From assembly GCF_001650405.1 (NCBI RefSeq), contig NZ_LWCU01000013.1, positions 1 to 64,000 of the forward strand: 64,000 bases of DNA, in the 5' to 3' direction. This document shows positions 19,039-29,324 of this stretch, in pieces. Origin of the DNA: Microbacterium sp. H83. GTDB taxonomy: Bacteria > Actinomycetota > Actinomycetes > Actinomycetales > Microbacteriaceae. Both the position numbers and the translations under genes were made by a program. The notes below the pieces were generated by a model, which worked only from the letters and a program-made list of their open reading frames with translations, was not told the DNA's origin and searched no databases. Numbering within the stretch: the first letter of the stretch is position 1; each line of letters opens with the position of its first letter.

Positions 19039-19502
19039 CTGGTCCCCCAGTTGTAGAGCTGCTTCTGCAGCTTGGCATAGATGAAGGTCTCGGTCGACAG
19101 CACCCCGTCGATCGGGCGGATGTGGTCGTTGATCATGGCCAGCAGGTCCTCGTCGTCCTCGCAGACCACCTCGGCGAGGATGTCGAACGAGCCGACGGTG
19201 ATCACGACGTAGTCGATCGCCGGGATCTCGGCGATCGCCTCGGCGACGACCCGGGTGTCGCCCGAGACGCGGATGCCGATCATCGCCTGTCGCGGGAAGC
19301 CCAGCTGCATCGGATCGGTGACGGCGACGATCTGCATGACGCCGGACTCGGTGAGCCGCTGCACGCGCTGGCGCACGGCCGCCTCGCTGAGTCCCACGAC
19401 ACGGCCGATGTCGGAGTAGGAGCGGCGCCCGTCCTCCTGCAGCAGCTCGATGATGGTCTTCGCCACATCATCCAGTGGGGGATGCTTCTTCGAGGTCGGC
19501 AT
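19035..19502 (-). CDS. Lrp/AsnC family transcriptional regulator
   Basis: 155 residues, the standard size. N-terminal HTH (about residues 10-58: LDDVAKTIIELLQEDGRRS, then GLSEAAVRQRVQRL) and C-terminal RAM/AsnC ligand-binding domain with VVITVGSFDILAEV and the usual GV-x-S-TETF segment near the end. First gene of the leftward unit with the aminotransferase and mmsA. Lrp proteins respond to amino acids, so it probably controls these genes in response to an amino acid or omega-amino acid. Confidence 0.92.
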   Translation of the reverse strand: MPTSKKHPPLDDVAKTIIELLQEDGRRSYSDIGRVVGLSEAAVRQRVQRLTESGVMQIVAVTDPMQLGFPRQAMIGIRVSGDTRVVAEAIAEIPAIDYVVITVGSFDILAEVVCEDDEDLLAMINDHIRPIDGVLSTETFIYAKLQKQLYNWGTR

Positions 19503-19583
19503 GATGCGATCCTCGCACTCACAGGCGCTCGCGGCAACCGGATCCGCAGAAATCGCGGTCGGTCAGTGTCGAAAACGGAGGGA

Positions 19584-20744
19584 TCAGGCCTCGACGGGTC
19601 CGAGCCACGCGCTCGCCGCCGTCGCGTGCGCCGACTCCGGGTCGGAGGGGTGGAAGGCGCCCGCGAGGACGTCGCGGTACAGGCGCGACAGCTCGGAGGA
19701 GGAGAAGTACGATCCGCCGCCCGCGACGAGCATCGCCTGATCGACCACGTGCTTGGCCGTCGTGATCGCGCGGTGCTTGACGCCCGAGAGCAGGGTGAAC
19801 CACCGGGCGCCGTGGTCGACGCTCTCGTCGACGTCGCGCGCGAGCGAGGCGATCTGCGGCGGCAGCGCGTCATACGACAGTCCCATGTCGGCGATGCGCC
19901 AGCGGATGTCGGGATCCTGGCTGTACGTCGTGCCCGTCCTCTTGGACCGCCGCGTCCGCGCGGTGAGCACCGCGAGGTCGAGCGCGCGCCGGGCGATGCC
20001 GGTGTAGACCGATGCGAGGAGGATCTCGAACACCGAGAAGATGCCGAACACGATCGGGTCGGGGGTGGGGCCGGGATCGATGCGGCGCACGACGTGGGCG
20101 GCATCCGCCGTCGCGCCGTGCAGGCGGGTCGTCCTGCTCTGCGTCGCCCGCATGCCCAGGGTGTCCCAGTCGTCGCCGGTGACGACGGCGTCGGTGCGGT
20201 CGACGAAGGCGAAGACGAGCTTCGGCGCGTCGGCGCTCGTGGTGTCCAGGCCGTGCAGGCCGAGCCTCGTCCACACGGGGGCGAGCGACGTGAAGATCTT
20301 CGTGCCGGTGAAGGAGTAGCCGCCGTCGCCCGCGGGGATCGCCTCGGTGTCGCTGCCGAACAGCACGAGGTCGTTGCCGCCCTCGCTGATGCCGAACGCG
20401 AAGACCTCGCCCGCGACCGCGCCGTCCTGCACGAACTCCAGGCCGGTCACGCCACGGTCGGAGAAGACCTTCGCGACTCCGGTCCAGACGAGGTGCATGT
20501 TGATCGCGAGGGCAGTGGCCGGTGCGGCCGTCGCGAGGCGCTGCTGCAGGATCGCGGCCTCTGCGAGGCTCAGCCCGGCGCCGCCGCGCTCGGCCGGCAC
20601 GAGGATCGAGAGGTAGCCGGCATCCCGCAGCTCCGCGAGGTCCTGCTCGGGGAAGGTGTTCTCGCGGTCGTGGATCGGCGCGCGCTCGCGGATGCGCTCG
20701 AGCAGCTCGTCGGGAAGGTGGGTGGTCGGGTCGAACATGCTCAT
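19584..20744 (-). CDS. Acyl-CoA dehydrogenase family flavoprotein
   Basis: 386 residues from the ATG at 20744. N-terminal helical domain with LVPAERGGAGLSLAEAA, mid-domain GISEGGNDLVLFGSD and the FTGTKIFTSLAPVWT strand typical of the fold, then a C-terminal four-helix bundle (VDQAMLVAGGGSYFSSSELSRLYRD). The usual catalytic-Glu motif (IYEGT) is not evident; the corresponding end reads AGAFHPSDPESAH. It may therefore be an FMNH2-dependent monooxygenase-like member (DszC/SfnC group) rather than a true acyl-CoA dehydrogenase. The start overlaps the upstream hydrolase stop by 4 nt (ATGA), so the two are co-translated. Confidence 0.82.
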   Translation of the reverse strand: MSMFDPTTHLPDELLERIRERAPIHDRENTFPEQDLAELRDAGYLSILVPAERGGAGLSLAEAAILQQRLATAAPATALAINMHLVWTGVAKVFSDRGVTGLEFVQDGAVAGEVFAFGISEGGNDLVLFGSDTEAIPAGDGGYSFTGTKIFTSLAPVWTRLGLHGLDTTSADAPKLVFAFVDRTDAVVTGDDWDTLGMRATQSRTTRLHGATADAAHVVRRIDPGPTPDPIVFGIFSVFEILLASVYTGIARRALDLAVLTARTRRSKRTGTTYSQDPDIRWRIADMGLSYDALPPQIASLARDVDESVDHGARWFTLLSGVKHRAITTAKHVVDQAMLVAGGGSYFSSSELSRLYRDVLAGAFHPSDPESAHATAASAWLGPVEA

Positions 20745-21499
20745 GCGAGCGCCTCTCTCAGCTGGCGGACGGTCTCGTCGGGCTTGTCCCGGTGCAGCGA
20801 GTGCCCGGCTCCCTCGACGACCGAGAGCGTGATGAGGGGATTGGCGGCGAGCACCGACGCCGCCACCTCGCCGGTGAAGATGCTGTACACCGCGGGGTCC
20901 GAGCCGATGATGTGAGTGGGGACGGTGAGCCGCGCGGCGTGGGCGGTGACGTCCCACGGCGTGTTCTGGGCGCTCGTCTGCTCGACCGCCCAGGCGCTCG
21001 TCCGGTGCACCGCGTCGACCTTCAGCTCCCAGTCCTGCGGATGCCAGTGCGGGTGCTCCTGCCGCACGAGCTCGATGCGGTTGTCCGCGAACGCGCGCTC
21101 CTGGCTCCGGCGGACGATGCTCGCGTCGCGGCCTCCGACGAGGAGGGCGGGGTCGAGGAGCACGAGGCGACGGGTCCATCCCGGCGCGGATGCCGCGGCG
21201 ACCGTGCTCGCGGCACCGCCGAGGGAGTGTCCGATCACCGCGTCCCAGGCGAGATCGTGCGGCGGCCGGGTCGCGGCGAGGTCGGCGCCGTACGCATCGA
21301 CGCTGTAGTCGAGCGCGCGCGGCGCGTCGCCGTGTCCGCGGAGATCGACGGCGGTCGCATGCCATCCCTCGGTCGCGAGCGCATCGCCGAGCCGCCACAT
21401 GAGAGCACCGGACGAGCCGAGCCCGTGGACCAGGAGAGCGCGACGATCGGACGACGGGTCGCCCCACGAGATCCGGGGCAGCGTGAGCGGAGCGGGCAT
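20741..21499 (-). CDS. Alpha/beta-fold hydrolase
   Basis: 252 residues. Oxyanion-hole region VHGLGSSGALMW, nucleophile elbow GHSLGGA (Ser), an acid after the LLDPALLVGG strand and a late His in VVEGAGHSLHRD complete the classical triad. Probably a small esterase or lactonase. Overlaps the acyl-CoA-dehydrogenase-like gene by 4 nt and is 54 bp downstream of the PfkB kinase gene. Substrate unknown. Confidence 0.88.
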   Translation of the reverse strand: MPAPLTLPRISWGDPSSDRRALLVHGLGSSGALMWRLGDALATEGWHATAVDLRGHGDAPRALDYSVDAYGADLAATRPPHDLAWDAVIGHSLGGAASTVAAASAPGWTRRLVLLDPALLVGGRDASIVRRSQERAFADNRIELVRQEHPHWHPQDWELKVDAVHRTSAWAVEQTSAQNTPWDVTAHAARLTVPTHIIGSDPAVYSIFTGEVAASVLAANPLITLSVVEGAGHSLHRDKPDETVRQLREALA

Positions 21500-21553
21500 G
21501 TCCTCAGCCTACGACCGGCGCCGCGCGCGAGGCGGTTCTCCGGACGACGTCCC

Positions 21554-22483
21554 TCAGTCGAGCGGCGGCATGTCGCCGTGGGTCGTGAGCACCCGGGCGG
21601 CCGCGGCGTGCCCCGCGGCGAGCCGCTCGGCGACCGCGGCTCCCTCGAGCGTGGCGGCGAGGAAGCCGGCGGCGAACGCGTCGCCCGCGCCCACCGGCTC
21701 GACGACCTCGACGCGCGGTGCCGGGACGAACACCGGCTCGTCCTCGCCGGTGAAGGCGGTCGCCCCCACGTCGCCGTCCTTCACGACGAGCAGCCCGCAG
21801 TGCGGGAGGTACGCCCTGATCTCCGCCGGCGTGACGGTGCCCCAGATCCGCTCGGCCTCGTCGCGCCCCACGAACGCGATGTCCGCGGCATCCGCGAGCC
21901 CCGTCAGCGTCTCGGCCGCATCCTCCTTCGTCCACAGGGCCCTGCGGTCGTTGACGTCGAACGAGACGATCGCGCCGGCGGCCCGCGCGTCGATCGAGAG
22001 CTGGTCGACCATGGCGCGGCAGGACGCCGACAGGGCCGGCGTGATGCCGGTGGTGTGCACGATGCGGACACCCGTGAGGCGCGAGGCGCCGAGGAAGCCC
22101 GGGGCCATGAGGGAGGCCGCGGATCCGCGGCGGTAGTAGTACACGGACGACGACTCGACGCCGGGGTCCTTGAACATGACGCCGGTCGGAGCGTCGCGGT
22201 CGGTCGTCACCCAGAGCTCGACCCCGCGGCGCTCGAGCTCGGTGCGGATCCGCGCGCCGATCGGATCGTCGCCGAGACGGGACGCCCACGCCGCCGTGCG
22301 TCCGGCCGCGACGAGTCCCACCGCGACGTTGCCCTCGGCCCCGGCGAGTCCGAGTGCGGCGGTGTCGGTCTCCGCGAGCGGCGCGCCGAGGGCCGTAACG
22401 AGACCCATGGATTCGCCGACGCAGACGACGTCGGGCGCCGAGGCGGAGGGGGAGGTGGGGGAGGACGACGGAGCGATGCTCAT
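21554..22483 (-). CDS. PfkB family carbohydrate kinase (2-keto-3-deoxygluconate kinase-like)
   Basis: 309 residues from an ATG overlapping the MFS stop by 4 nt. PfkB signatures: the N-terminal AGAEGNVAVGLVAAGRTAAWASRLGDD segment and the C-terminal catalytic EPVGAGDAFAAGFLAATLEG with the base Asp. YYYRRGSAAS and FDVNDRRALW are typical of the KdgK/ribokinase branch. The coupled MFS carrier could import the sugar acid. KdgK identity is inferred from motif similarity; another hexose or ketose kinase is possible. Confidence 0.88.
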   Translation of the reverse strand: MSIAPSSSPTSPSASAPDVVCVGESMGLVTALGAPLAETDTAALGLAGAEGNVAVGLVAAGRTAAWASRLGDDPIGARIRTELERRGVELWVTTDRDAPTGVMFKDPGVESSSVYYYRRGSAASLMAPGFLGASRLTGVRIVHTTGITPALSASCRAMVDQLSIDARAAGAIVSFDVNDRRALWTKEDAAETLTGLADAADIAFVGRDEAERIWGTVTPAEIRAYLPHCGLLVVKDGDVGATAFTGEDEPVFVPAPRVEVVEPVGAGDAFAAGFLAATLEGAAVAERLAAGHAAAARVLTTHGDMPPLD

Positions 22484-23688
22484 GAAGGGGTGACCGCCAG
22501 GGGTTCGGTGTCGGGGTGGGGGCTCGCGTCGCGGTGACGCAGATCGGGGAAGGAGCGGACGAAGACGATCGAGACGATCAGGCCGACCGCGGCGAACAGG
22601 GTGGCGGCGAGGTACGCACCGCGGGGATCGGTCGCATCGACGAGGAAGCCGGCGACCGCCGAACCCGCGGCGGCGCCGATGAGCTGGCCCGTTCCGGCCC
22701 AGCCGAAGGCCTCGGCGGTCTCGCTGAACTTGACGCTCGCGGAGGTGATGGCGAAGAGCACGGCCAGGGCCGGTGCGATGCCGATGCCGGCGACGATGAG
22801 CGTGCCGCCGAGCCAGAACTCGTTGAGGGACAACATGGTGAGCGAGAGGCCGACCGTCACGATGAGCAGTCGCCGCGCCATCGCCCACGGCCCGATCGGG
22901 ATGTGACCGAATGCGAGGCCTCCGGCGAGGCTGCCGACGGAGAACACGGCGAGCACGAGTCCCGCCGCGAGGCTGCCGTGCTCGAAGGTCGCGACCACGC
23001 CGACCTCGACCGCGGAGCAGGCGCCGATCAGGAGGAAGCCGACCACGGTGGCCAGCATCACCGGCGGCTTGAGGACGACCGTGCCGAGGGCGTTGCGGCT
23101 GCGGGGGATCCGCACCCGACCCACTTCGGGGGAGAGGATGAACCACGCGCCCCCGCCGACGAGAACGATCGCGACGAGGAGCAGGCCCTCCGCCGTGCCG
23201 ACCTGCGTGGACACGAGGGTGATCACGACGGGCGCGATGACCCAGATGATCTCCTGCAGGGAGGCGTCGAGCGAGAACAGCGGCGTGAGCTGCTTCGCGT
23301 TGACGAGCTTCGGGTAGATGGTGCGGACCGCCGCCTGGATCGGCGGGGTCGAGAGGCCGGCGATCATGCCGAGCACCATGTATCCGGGGACGTTCAGGGG
23401 GAGGAGCGCGAGGCCGAGGATTGCCACGACGCACACGCTGAGAGTCAGCGTGAGGACCCGCCGCATGCCCCACGCCCCCATCCACCGGCTCGTGATCGGG
23501 CCGGCGACGGCCTGGCCCACGCTGGTGGCCGCCAGCACGAGGCCGGCGGATCCGTACGACCCCGTCTGCTGCTCGACGTGCAGCAGGATCGCGAGGGAGC
23601 TCATCCCGTTGGGGAAGCGAGCCGTCAGCTGAGCAGCGATCATGCGCGCCACGCCGGGCGTGCGAAGAAGGTCCTGATATCCCGCCAC
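22480..23688 (-). CDS. MFS transporter
   Basis: 402 residues with about 12 membrane segments in two halves. Recognised from overall hydrophobicity, the loop after the second segment (SRWMGAWGMRRVL), the mid-protein cytoplasmic loop rich in Arg and a typical GQLIGAAAGSAVAGFLVD segment. First gene of a leftward two-gene unit with the PfkB kinase, so a sugar, sugar acid or related compound may be its cargo. Drug export cannot be excluded. The upstream region is shared with the nrd operon promoter area. Confidence 0.88.
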   Translation of the reverse strand: MAGYQDLLRTPGVARMIAAQLTARFPNGMSSLAILLHVEQQTGSYGSAGLVLAATSVGQAVAGPITSRWMGAWGMRRVLTLTLSVCVVAILGLALLPLNVPGYMVLGMIAGLSTPPIQAAVRTIYPKLVNAKQLTPLFSLDASLQEIIWVIAPVVITLVSTQVGTAEGLLLVAIVLVGGGAWFILSPEVGRVRIPRSRNALGTVVLKPPVMLATVVGFLLIGACSAVEVGVVATFEHGSLAAGLVLAVFSVGSLAGGLAFGHIPIGPWAMARRLLIVTVGLSLTMLSLNEFWLGGTLIVAGIGIAPALAVLFAITSASVKFSETAEAFGWAGTGQLIGAAAGSAVAGFLVDATDPRGAYLAATLFAAVGLIVSIVFVRSFPDLRHRDASPHPDTEPLAVTPS

Positions 23689-23765
23689 GGGTCAACGCTA
23701 CCGGGACCGGCGGGCGCCCGAGGAAAGGGGGCGATCGCCGACACGCCGCGACACGCCGGAACGCA

Positions 23766-23941
23766 GTTTCCACAGGAATCCGAATGTCGGAGACCCGCCG
23801 TATCGTCCCGCCTGTGGATGGATCGCGTTCAGGTTTCTCCCAGCCGCGATTTCCCGCGGTTCGGAGAGCTCTCCGAGGGTGCTCCGCCTGTGGAAGAAAC
23901 GGTGGAGAACCTGTGTTGTATCAGTGGAGAGCAGTGGAAAA
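23766..23941. promoter_or_regulatory. Cluster of DnaA-box-like sequences upstream of nrdHIEF
   Basis: In the 391-bp gene-free region 23689-24079 there are four near-matches to the DnaA box (TTNTCCACA / TGTGGANAA): GTTTCCACA at 23766-23774, TGTGGATGG at 23813-23821, TGTGGAAGA at 23889-23897 and AGTGGAAAA at 23933-23941, each one or two mismatches away. E. coli nrdAB is known to be DnaA-regulated; a similar role here is inference. The rest of the left half of this region shows no ORF with codon bias or homology. Confidence 0.35.
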
Positions 23942-23955
23942 CTACACGGATGTAA

Positions 23956-24003
23956 CTACTACCCCTTGTGGTCACCCCGAATGTCCGTCCCCATATGTAG
24001 TAT
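23956..24003 (+). promoter_or_regulatory. Two candidate NrdR boxes in the nrdHIEF promoter
   Basis: Box 1 CTACTACCCCTTGTGG (23956-23971) and box 2 TCCCCATATGTAGTAT (23988-24003) each keep the arms of the NrdR consensus (ACACWATATATWGTGT; 9 and 11 of 16 positions). They are 16 bp apart, the phase (about three helical turns centre to centre) typical of NrdR tandem sites. NrdR represses ribonucleotide reductase operons in response to dATP/ATP. The nrdR gene itself is not in the window. Confidence 0.5.
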
Positions 24004-24010
24004 TGAGATC

Positions 24011-24051
24011 CCGGTGAGGGTCTACCGGAAATCGCCTGGTGGGAGCCAGGC
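24011..24051 (+). other. Two consecutive hairpins in the nrdH leader
   Basis: CCGGT (24011-24015) pairs with ACCGG (24024-24028), and GCCTGG (24034-24039) pairs with CCAGGC (24046-24051), within the leader 30-70 bases before the nrdH start. They may affect mRNA stability or translation. They do not make a recognisable cobalamin riboswitch. Confidence 0.3.
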
Positions 24052-24079
24052 CCAGAGAGATGTGAGGGGAAGCCGAGAG

Positions 24080-24313
24080 ATGTCGATCACGGTCTACACG
24101 AAGCCGTCCTGCGTTCAGTGCAACGCGACCTACCGCGCCCTCGATGCCAAGGGCATCGAGTACGAGATCCACGACCTGTCGGAGGACCCGGCGGCGCTCG
24201 AGCAGGTCAAGTCGCTCGGGTACATGCAGGCACCGGTCGTCGTCACCGACGAGGACCACTGGTCGGGCTTCCGTCCCGACAAGATCGACGAGCTCGCCTC
24301 TCGTCTGGCTTGA
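24080..24313 (+). CDS. nrdH: Glutaredoxin-like protein NrdH
   Basis: 77-residue thioredoxin-fold electron donor for class Ib ribonucleotide reductase. Redox motif Cys11-Val-Gln-Cys14 in [16 protein letters not shown], cis-Pro in MQAPVVVTD and the C-terminal WSGFRPDKI segment diagnostic of NrdH. Thioredoxin reductase rather than glutathione normally reduces this family. First gene of nrdHIEF; GAGAG sits directly upstream. It is followed 28 bp later by nrdI. Confidence 0.96.
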   Translation: MSITVYTKPSCVQCNATYRALDAKGIEYEIHDLSEDPAALEQVKSLGYMQAPVVVTDEDHWSGFRPDKIDELASRLA

Positions 24314-24341
24314 TCCCGAGCAGCGAAGCGGGGTTGACGAG

Positions 24342-24791
24342 ATGACTGCCGTCGCGACCGCAGCGCCGCTCCTGGTCTACTTCTCGAGCGCGTCGGGAAA
24401 CACCGCGCGCTTCATCGAGAAGCTCGGGTTCCCCGCCCGACGCATCCCGCTCCACCGTCAGGAGGAGGATCTCGTCGTCGACGAGCCCTTCGTCCTCGTC
24501 ACCCCCACGTACGGCGGGGGTGAGGGGCGGGGCGTCGAGCGCGGAGCCGTGCCCAAACAGGTCATCCGGTTCCTCAACGACGAGCGCAACCGTTCACACA
24601 TCCGCGGGGTCATCTCCGCGGGGAACACCAACTTCGGCGAGTCCTTCTGTCTCGCCGGCGACATCATCAGCCGCAAGTGCCACGTGCCTCACTTGTACCG
24701 GCTCGAAATCTTCGGCACACAGGACGACGTTGATCGCGTGAGCGACGGATTGGAACGACGGTGGGCAACGCAATTGAAGAGCACGCAGTGA
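24342..24791 (+). CDS. nrdI: Flavodoxin-like NrdI, class Ib RNR assembly factor
   Basis: 149 residues. FMN phosphate-binding loop [11 protein letters not shown] at the N terminus, then [12 protein letters not shown] and the [17 protein letters not shown] segment typical of NrdI. NrdI supplies superoxide/peroxide oxidant to assemble the Mn(III)2-tyrosyl radical in NrdF. The stop overlaps the GTG of nrdE. Confidence 0.96.
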   Translation: MTAVATAAPLLVYFSSASGNTARFIEKLGFPARRIPLHRQEEDLVVDEPFVLVTPTYGGGEGRGVERGAVPKQVIRFLNDERNRSHIRGVISAGNTNFGESFCLAGDIISRKCHVPHLYRLEIFGTQDDVDRVSDGLERRWATQLKSTQ

Positions 24792-26932
24792 CCGACACGG
24801 CGACATTCAAGATGAACCCGGCATACGAGGGCCTCGACTATCACGCCCTGAACGCGATGCTCAACCTGTACGACGCGAACGGCAAGATCCAGTTCGACGC
24901 CGACAAGCGGGCGGCGCGGGAGTACTTCCTGCAGCACGTCAACCAGAACACCGTCTTCTTCCACTCTCTCAAGGAGCGCCTCGACTACCTCGTCGAGAAG
25001 GAGTACTACGAGCCCGCCGTCATCGAGCAGTACTCGATGGAGTTCATCCAGAAGCTCAACGACCTCGCCTACGGCAAGAAGTTCCGCTTCGAGACGTTCC
25101 TCGGCGCCTTCAAGTACTACACGAGCTACACGCTCAAGACCTTCGACGGCAAGCGCTACCTCGAGCGCTTCGAGGACCGCGTCGTCATGACCGCCCTCGG
25201 CCTCGCCGACGGCGACGAGAAGCTCGCCGTGGCCCTGGTCGAGGAGATCATCTCCGGCCGCTTCCAGCCGGCCACACCGACCTTCCTCAACGCCGGCAAG
25301 GCGCAGCGCGGCGAGCTCGTCAGCTGCTTCCTGCTGCGCATCGAGGACAACATGGAGTCGATCGCCCGCGGCATCAACTCCGCCCTCCAGCTCTCCAAGC
25401 GCGGCGGCGGCGTCGCCCTGCTGCTCTCGAACATCCGCGAGGCGGGCGCTCCGATCAAGCAGATCGAGAACCAGTCGTCCGGCATCATCCCGGTCATGAA
25501 GCTCCTCGAAGACAGCTTCAGCTACGCCAATCAGCTCGGCGCGCGTCAGGGTGCGGGCGCGGTGTACCTCAACGCGCACCACCCCGACATCATGCGCTTC
25601 CTCGACACCAAGCGCGAGAACGCCGACGAGAAGATCCGAATCAAGACGCTGTCGCTCGGCGTCGTCGTGCCGGACATCACGTTCGAGCTCGCCAAGAACG
25701 GCGAGGACATGTACCTCTTCTCGCCGTACGACGTCGAGAAGGTCTACGGAGTGCCGTTCGGCGACATCTCCGTCACCGAGAAGTACCGCGAGATGGTCGA
25801 CGACCCGCGCATCAAGAAGACGAAGATCAACGCGCGCGAGTTCTTCCAGACCATCGCCGAGATCCAGTTCGAGTCGGGCTACCCGTACGTCATGTTCGAG
25901 GACACGGTGAACAAGGCCAACCCGATCAAGGGCCGGATCAACATGTCCAACCTCTGCAGCGAGATCCTGCAGGTGAACACGCCGACCACGTACAACGACG
26001 ACCTGTCGTACGACCAGATCGGCAAGGACATCTCCTGCAACCTCGGCTCGATGAACATCGCGCTGTCGATGGATGCCGACGACCTCGGCCAGACCGTCGA
26101 GACGGCCATCCGCGCGCTGACCGCGGTGAGCGACCAGAGCCACATCCGCTCGGTCCGCTCGATCGAGGACGGCAACGACCGGTCGCATGCGATCGGTCTC
26201 GGCCAGATGAACCTGCACGGCTACCTCGCTCGCGAGCACGTCTACTACGGCTCCGAAGAGGGCATCGACTTCACGAACATCTACTTCTACACGGTGCTGT
26301 TCCACGCGCTGCGCGCGTCGAACAACCTCGCGATCGAGCGCAAGCAGGCCTTCGACGGGTTCGAGGACTCGACGTACGCGTCGGGGACGTTCTTCGACAA
26401 GTACATCGAGCGCGCCTGGGTGCCCGAGACCGAGAAGGTCAAGGAGCTGTTCGCCGGCAAGCACATCCCGACGCAGGAGGACTGGGTGGCGCTGAAGGCG
26501 TCGATCCAGGAGCACGGCATCTACAACCAGAACCTGCAGGCGGTGCCGCCGACCGGCTCGATCTCGTACATCAACAACTCGACGTCGTCGATCCACCCGA
26601 TCGCGTCGAAGATCGAGATCCGCAAGGAAGGCAAGCTCGGTCGCGTCTACTACCCGGCTGCGTTCATGACGAACGACAACCTGGAGTACTACCAGGACGC
26701 GTACGAGATCGGCTACGAGAAGGTCATCGACACGTACGCCGCCGCCACGCAGCACGTCGACCAGGGCCTGTCGCTGACGCTGTTCTTCAAGGACACCGCC
26801 ACCACGCGCGACATCAACAAGGCGCAGATCTACGCATGGCGCAAGGGCATCAAGACGATCTACTACATCCGTCTGCGTCAGCTGGCGCTCGAGGGCACCG
26901 ACATGGCGGAATGCGTCAGCTGCATGCTGTAG
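24788..26932 (+). CDS. nrdE: Class Ib ribonucleoside-diphosphate reductase alpha subunit
   Basis: 714 residues. Reduces ribonucleoside diphosphates to deoxyribonucleotides together with NrdF. Visible motifs: [18 protein letters not shown] (redox Cys), the NMSNLCSEI active-site loop, and the C-terminal [13 protein letters not shown] with shuttle cysteines 709 and 712. The N-terminal ATP-cone is absent, as expected for class Ib. The GTG at 24788 overlaps the nrdI stop (GTGA); an ATG at 24761 would add nine residues. No intein or intron interrupts the frame, although a homing endonuclease gene follows 15 bp after the stop. Confidence 0.97.
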   Translation: MTDTATFKMNPAYEGLDYHALNAMLNLYDANGKIQFDADKRAAREYFLQHVNQNTVFFHSLKERLDYLVEKEYYEPAVIEQYSMEFIQKLNDLAYGKKFRFETFLGAFKYYTSYTLKTFDGKRYLERFEDRVVMTALGLADGDEKLAVALVEEIISGRFQPATPTFLNAGKAQRGELVSCFLLRIEDNMESIARGINSALQLSKRGGGVALLLSNIREAGAPIKQIENQSSGIIPVMKLLEDSFSYANQLGARQGAGAVYLNAHHPDIMRFLDTKRENADEKIRIKTLSLGVVVPDITFELAKNGEDMYLFSPYDVEKVYGVPFGDISVTEKYREMVDDPRIKKTKINAREFFQTIAEIQFESGYPYVMFEDTVNKANPIKGRINMSNLCSEILQVNTPTTYNDDLSYDQIGKDISCNLGSMNIALSMDADDLGQTVETAIRALTAVSDQSHIRSVRSIEDGNDRSHAIGLGQMNLHGYLAREHVYYGSEEGIDFTNIYFYTVLFHALRASNNLAIERKQAFDGFEDSTYASGTFFDKYIERAWVPETEKVKELFAGKHIPTQEDWVALKASIQEHGIYNQNLQAVPPTGSISYINNSTSSIHPIASKIEIRKEGKLGRVYYPAAFMTNDNLEYYQDAYEIGYEKVIDTYAAATQHVDQGLSLTLFFKDTATTRDINKAQIYAWRKGIKTIYYIRLRQLALEGTDMAECVSCML

Positions 26933-26947
26933 TCGGGTGAGACGAAC

Positions 26948-28740
<1,793 letters not shown>

Positions 28741-28745
28741 GGTCC

Positions 28746-28777
28746 TGTGCGGCGTCACGCATTATGGCGCCGCCACA
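28746..28777 (+). terminator. Candidate terminator hairpin after nrdF
   Basis: TGTGCGGCG (28746-28754) pairs with CGCCGCCACA (28768-28777) with one bulge, six bases after the nrdF stop. No T tract. Confidence 0.4.
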
Positions 28778-28836
28778 CGTTGAAGTTGGCACGCGTCATA
28801 GGGCCTGGCACTGATTCGGTACTTGGCGCTAGAAAC

Positions 28837-28891
28837 CATTGGGAGTGGGGTGGAAGGCTGAGGCCGAACAAGCCGCATCCCACACCCAATG
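28837..28891. repeat. Imperfect 16-bp inverted repeat at the left edge of the copper block
   Basis: CATTGGGAGTGGGGTG (28837-28852) and CATCCCACACCCAATG (28876-28891) are inverted copies matching at 14 of 16 positions. They lie between the end of the nrd operon and a gene remnant. They could be a terminator stem or a scar of a lost element; no transposase is nearby and no target-site duplication was seen. Confidence 0.35.
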
Positions 28892-28925
28892 AATCGCCCC
28901 GGCATGTCCGGAGAGTGCTTTTCTG

Positions 28926-29288
28926 GTGTCAGCCGGCTTTGGTGACGACCTGGTACTGCCCGGCAACGGGGTTCGCGAGACGCTCACCCGCATGGATACG
29001 CTCGACGAGTGGTTGGCCGATGATCTCGGCGAACCGCTTGTGCGCGCCGAATTCGGTGTTCTGGACGGTGGGCCGCTACCCGGACCGATCGCCGACCCGA
29101 GCGTGCTCAAGCTCGTCGGCACGACCACGATGGTGAACTTCGCGCATTTCGGGATGGGTATCGACGAGGTGGCGCTCGAGGGAAGCACGAGGCTGCGACG
29201 ATGTGCAACCCAGGCGGCCGCAACCAGGACGGATCCGTCTACTCCTCGCAGCATTGCCAGGGCAGGCACTGCGCTCGGTCCGGTCTAG
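28926..29288 (+). pseudogene. Gene remnant, possibly the C-terminal tail of a GH3 glycosidase
   Basis: An open frame of about 120 codons beginning at a weak GTG. The stretch TLDEWLADDLGEPLVRAEFG, then a GPIADPSVLKLVG segment and FAHFGMGIDEVALEG, resembles the C-terminal extension of actinobacterial GH3 beta-glucosidases (pattern: LxDWLADPxxxxVLxxxLG, LADPELLxLVG, FPGMGI). After about residue 90 the frame becomes low-quality (RRCATQAAATRT). No catalytic domain, good start or ribosome-binding site is present. I treat it as a decayed 3' fragment with modest confidence. The surrounding 28741-29324 contains no other gene. Confidence 0.35.
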
Positions 29289-29290
29289 CC

Positions 29291-29308
29291 TTACGGTGCG
29301 TTACCGTG
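29291..29308. promoter_or_regulatory. Short inverted repeat upstream of the BlaI-family gene
   Basis: TTACGGT-GCG-TTACCGTG contains ACGGT (29293-29297) opposed to ACCGT (29303-29307), ending 17 bp before the start codon. It may be an operator or part of the promoter. It differs from the TACA-N3-TGTA dyads further along the block. Confidence 0.3.
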
Positions 29309-29324
29309 GGGGTGGAGGTGAGCG

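Noticed and set aside
24034..24060. Possible cobalamin riboswitch in the nrdH leader (GCC-rich hairpin with AGCCAGG)
   Set aside because: The B12 box, GGGAA element and pseudoknot partners are not present, and class Ib RNR is not usually B12-controlled; only two simple hairpins can be supported.
28829..29269. Leftward frame opposite the glycosidase-like remnant
   Set aside because: Ser/Pro/Arg-rich translation without domains or a ribosome-binding site.
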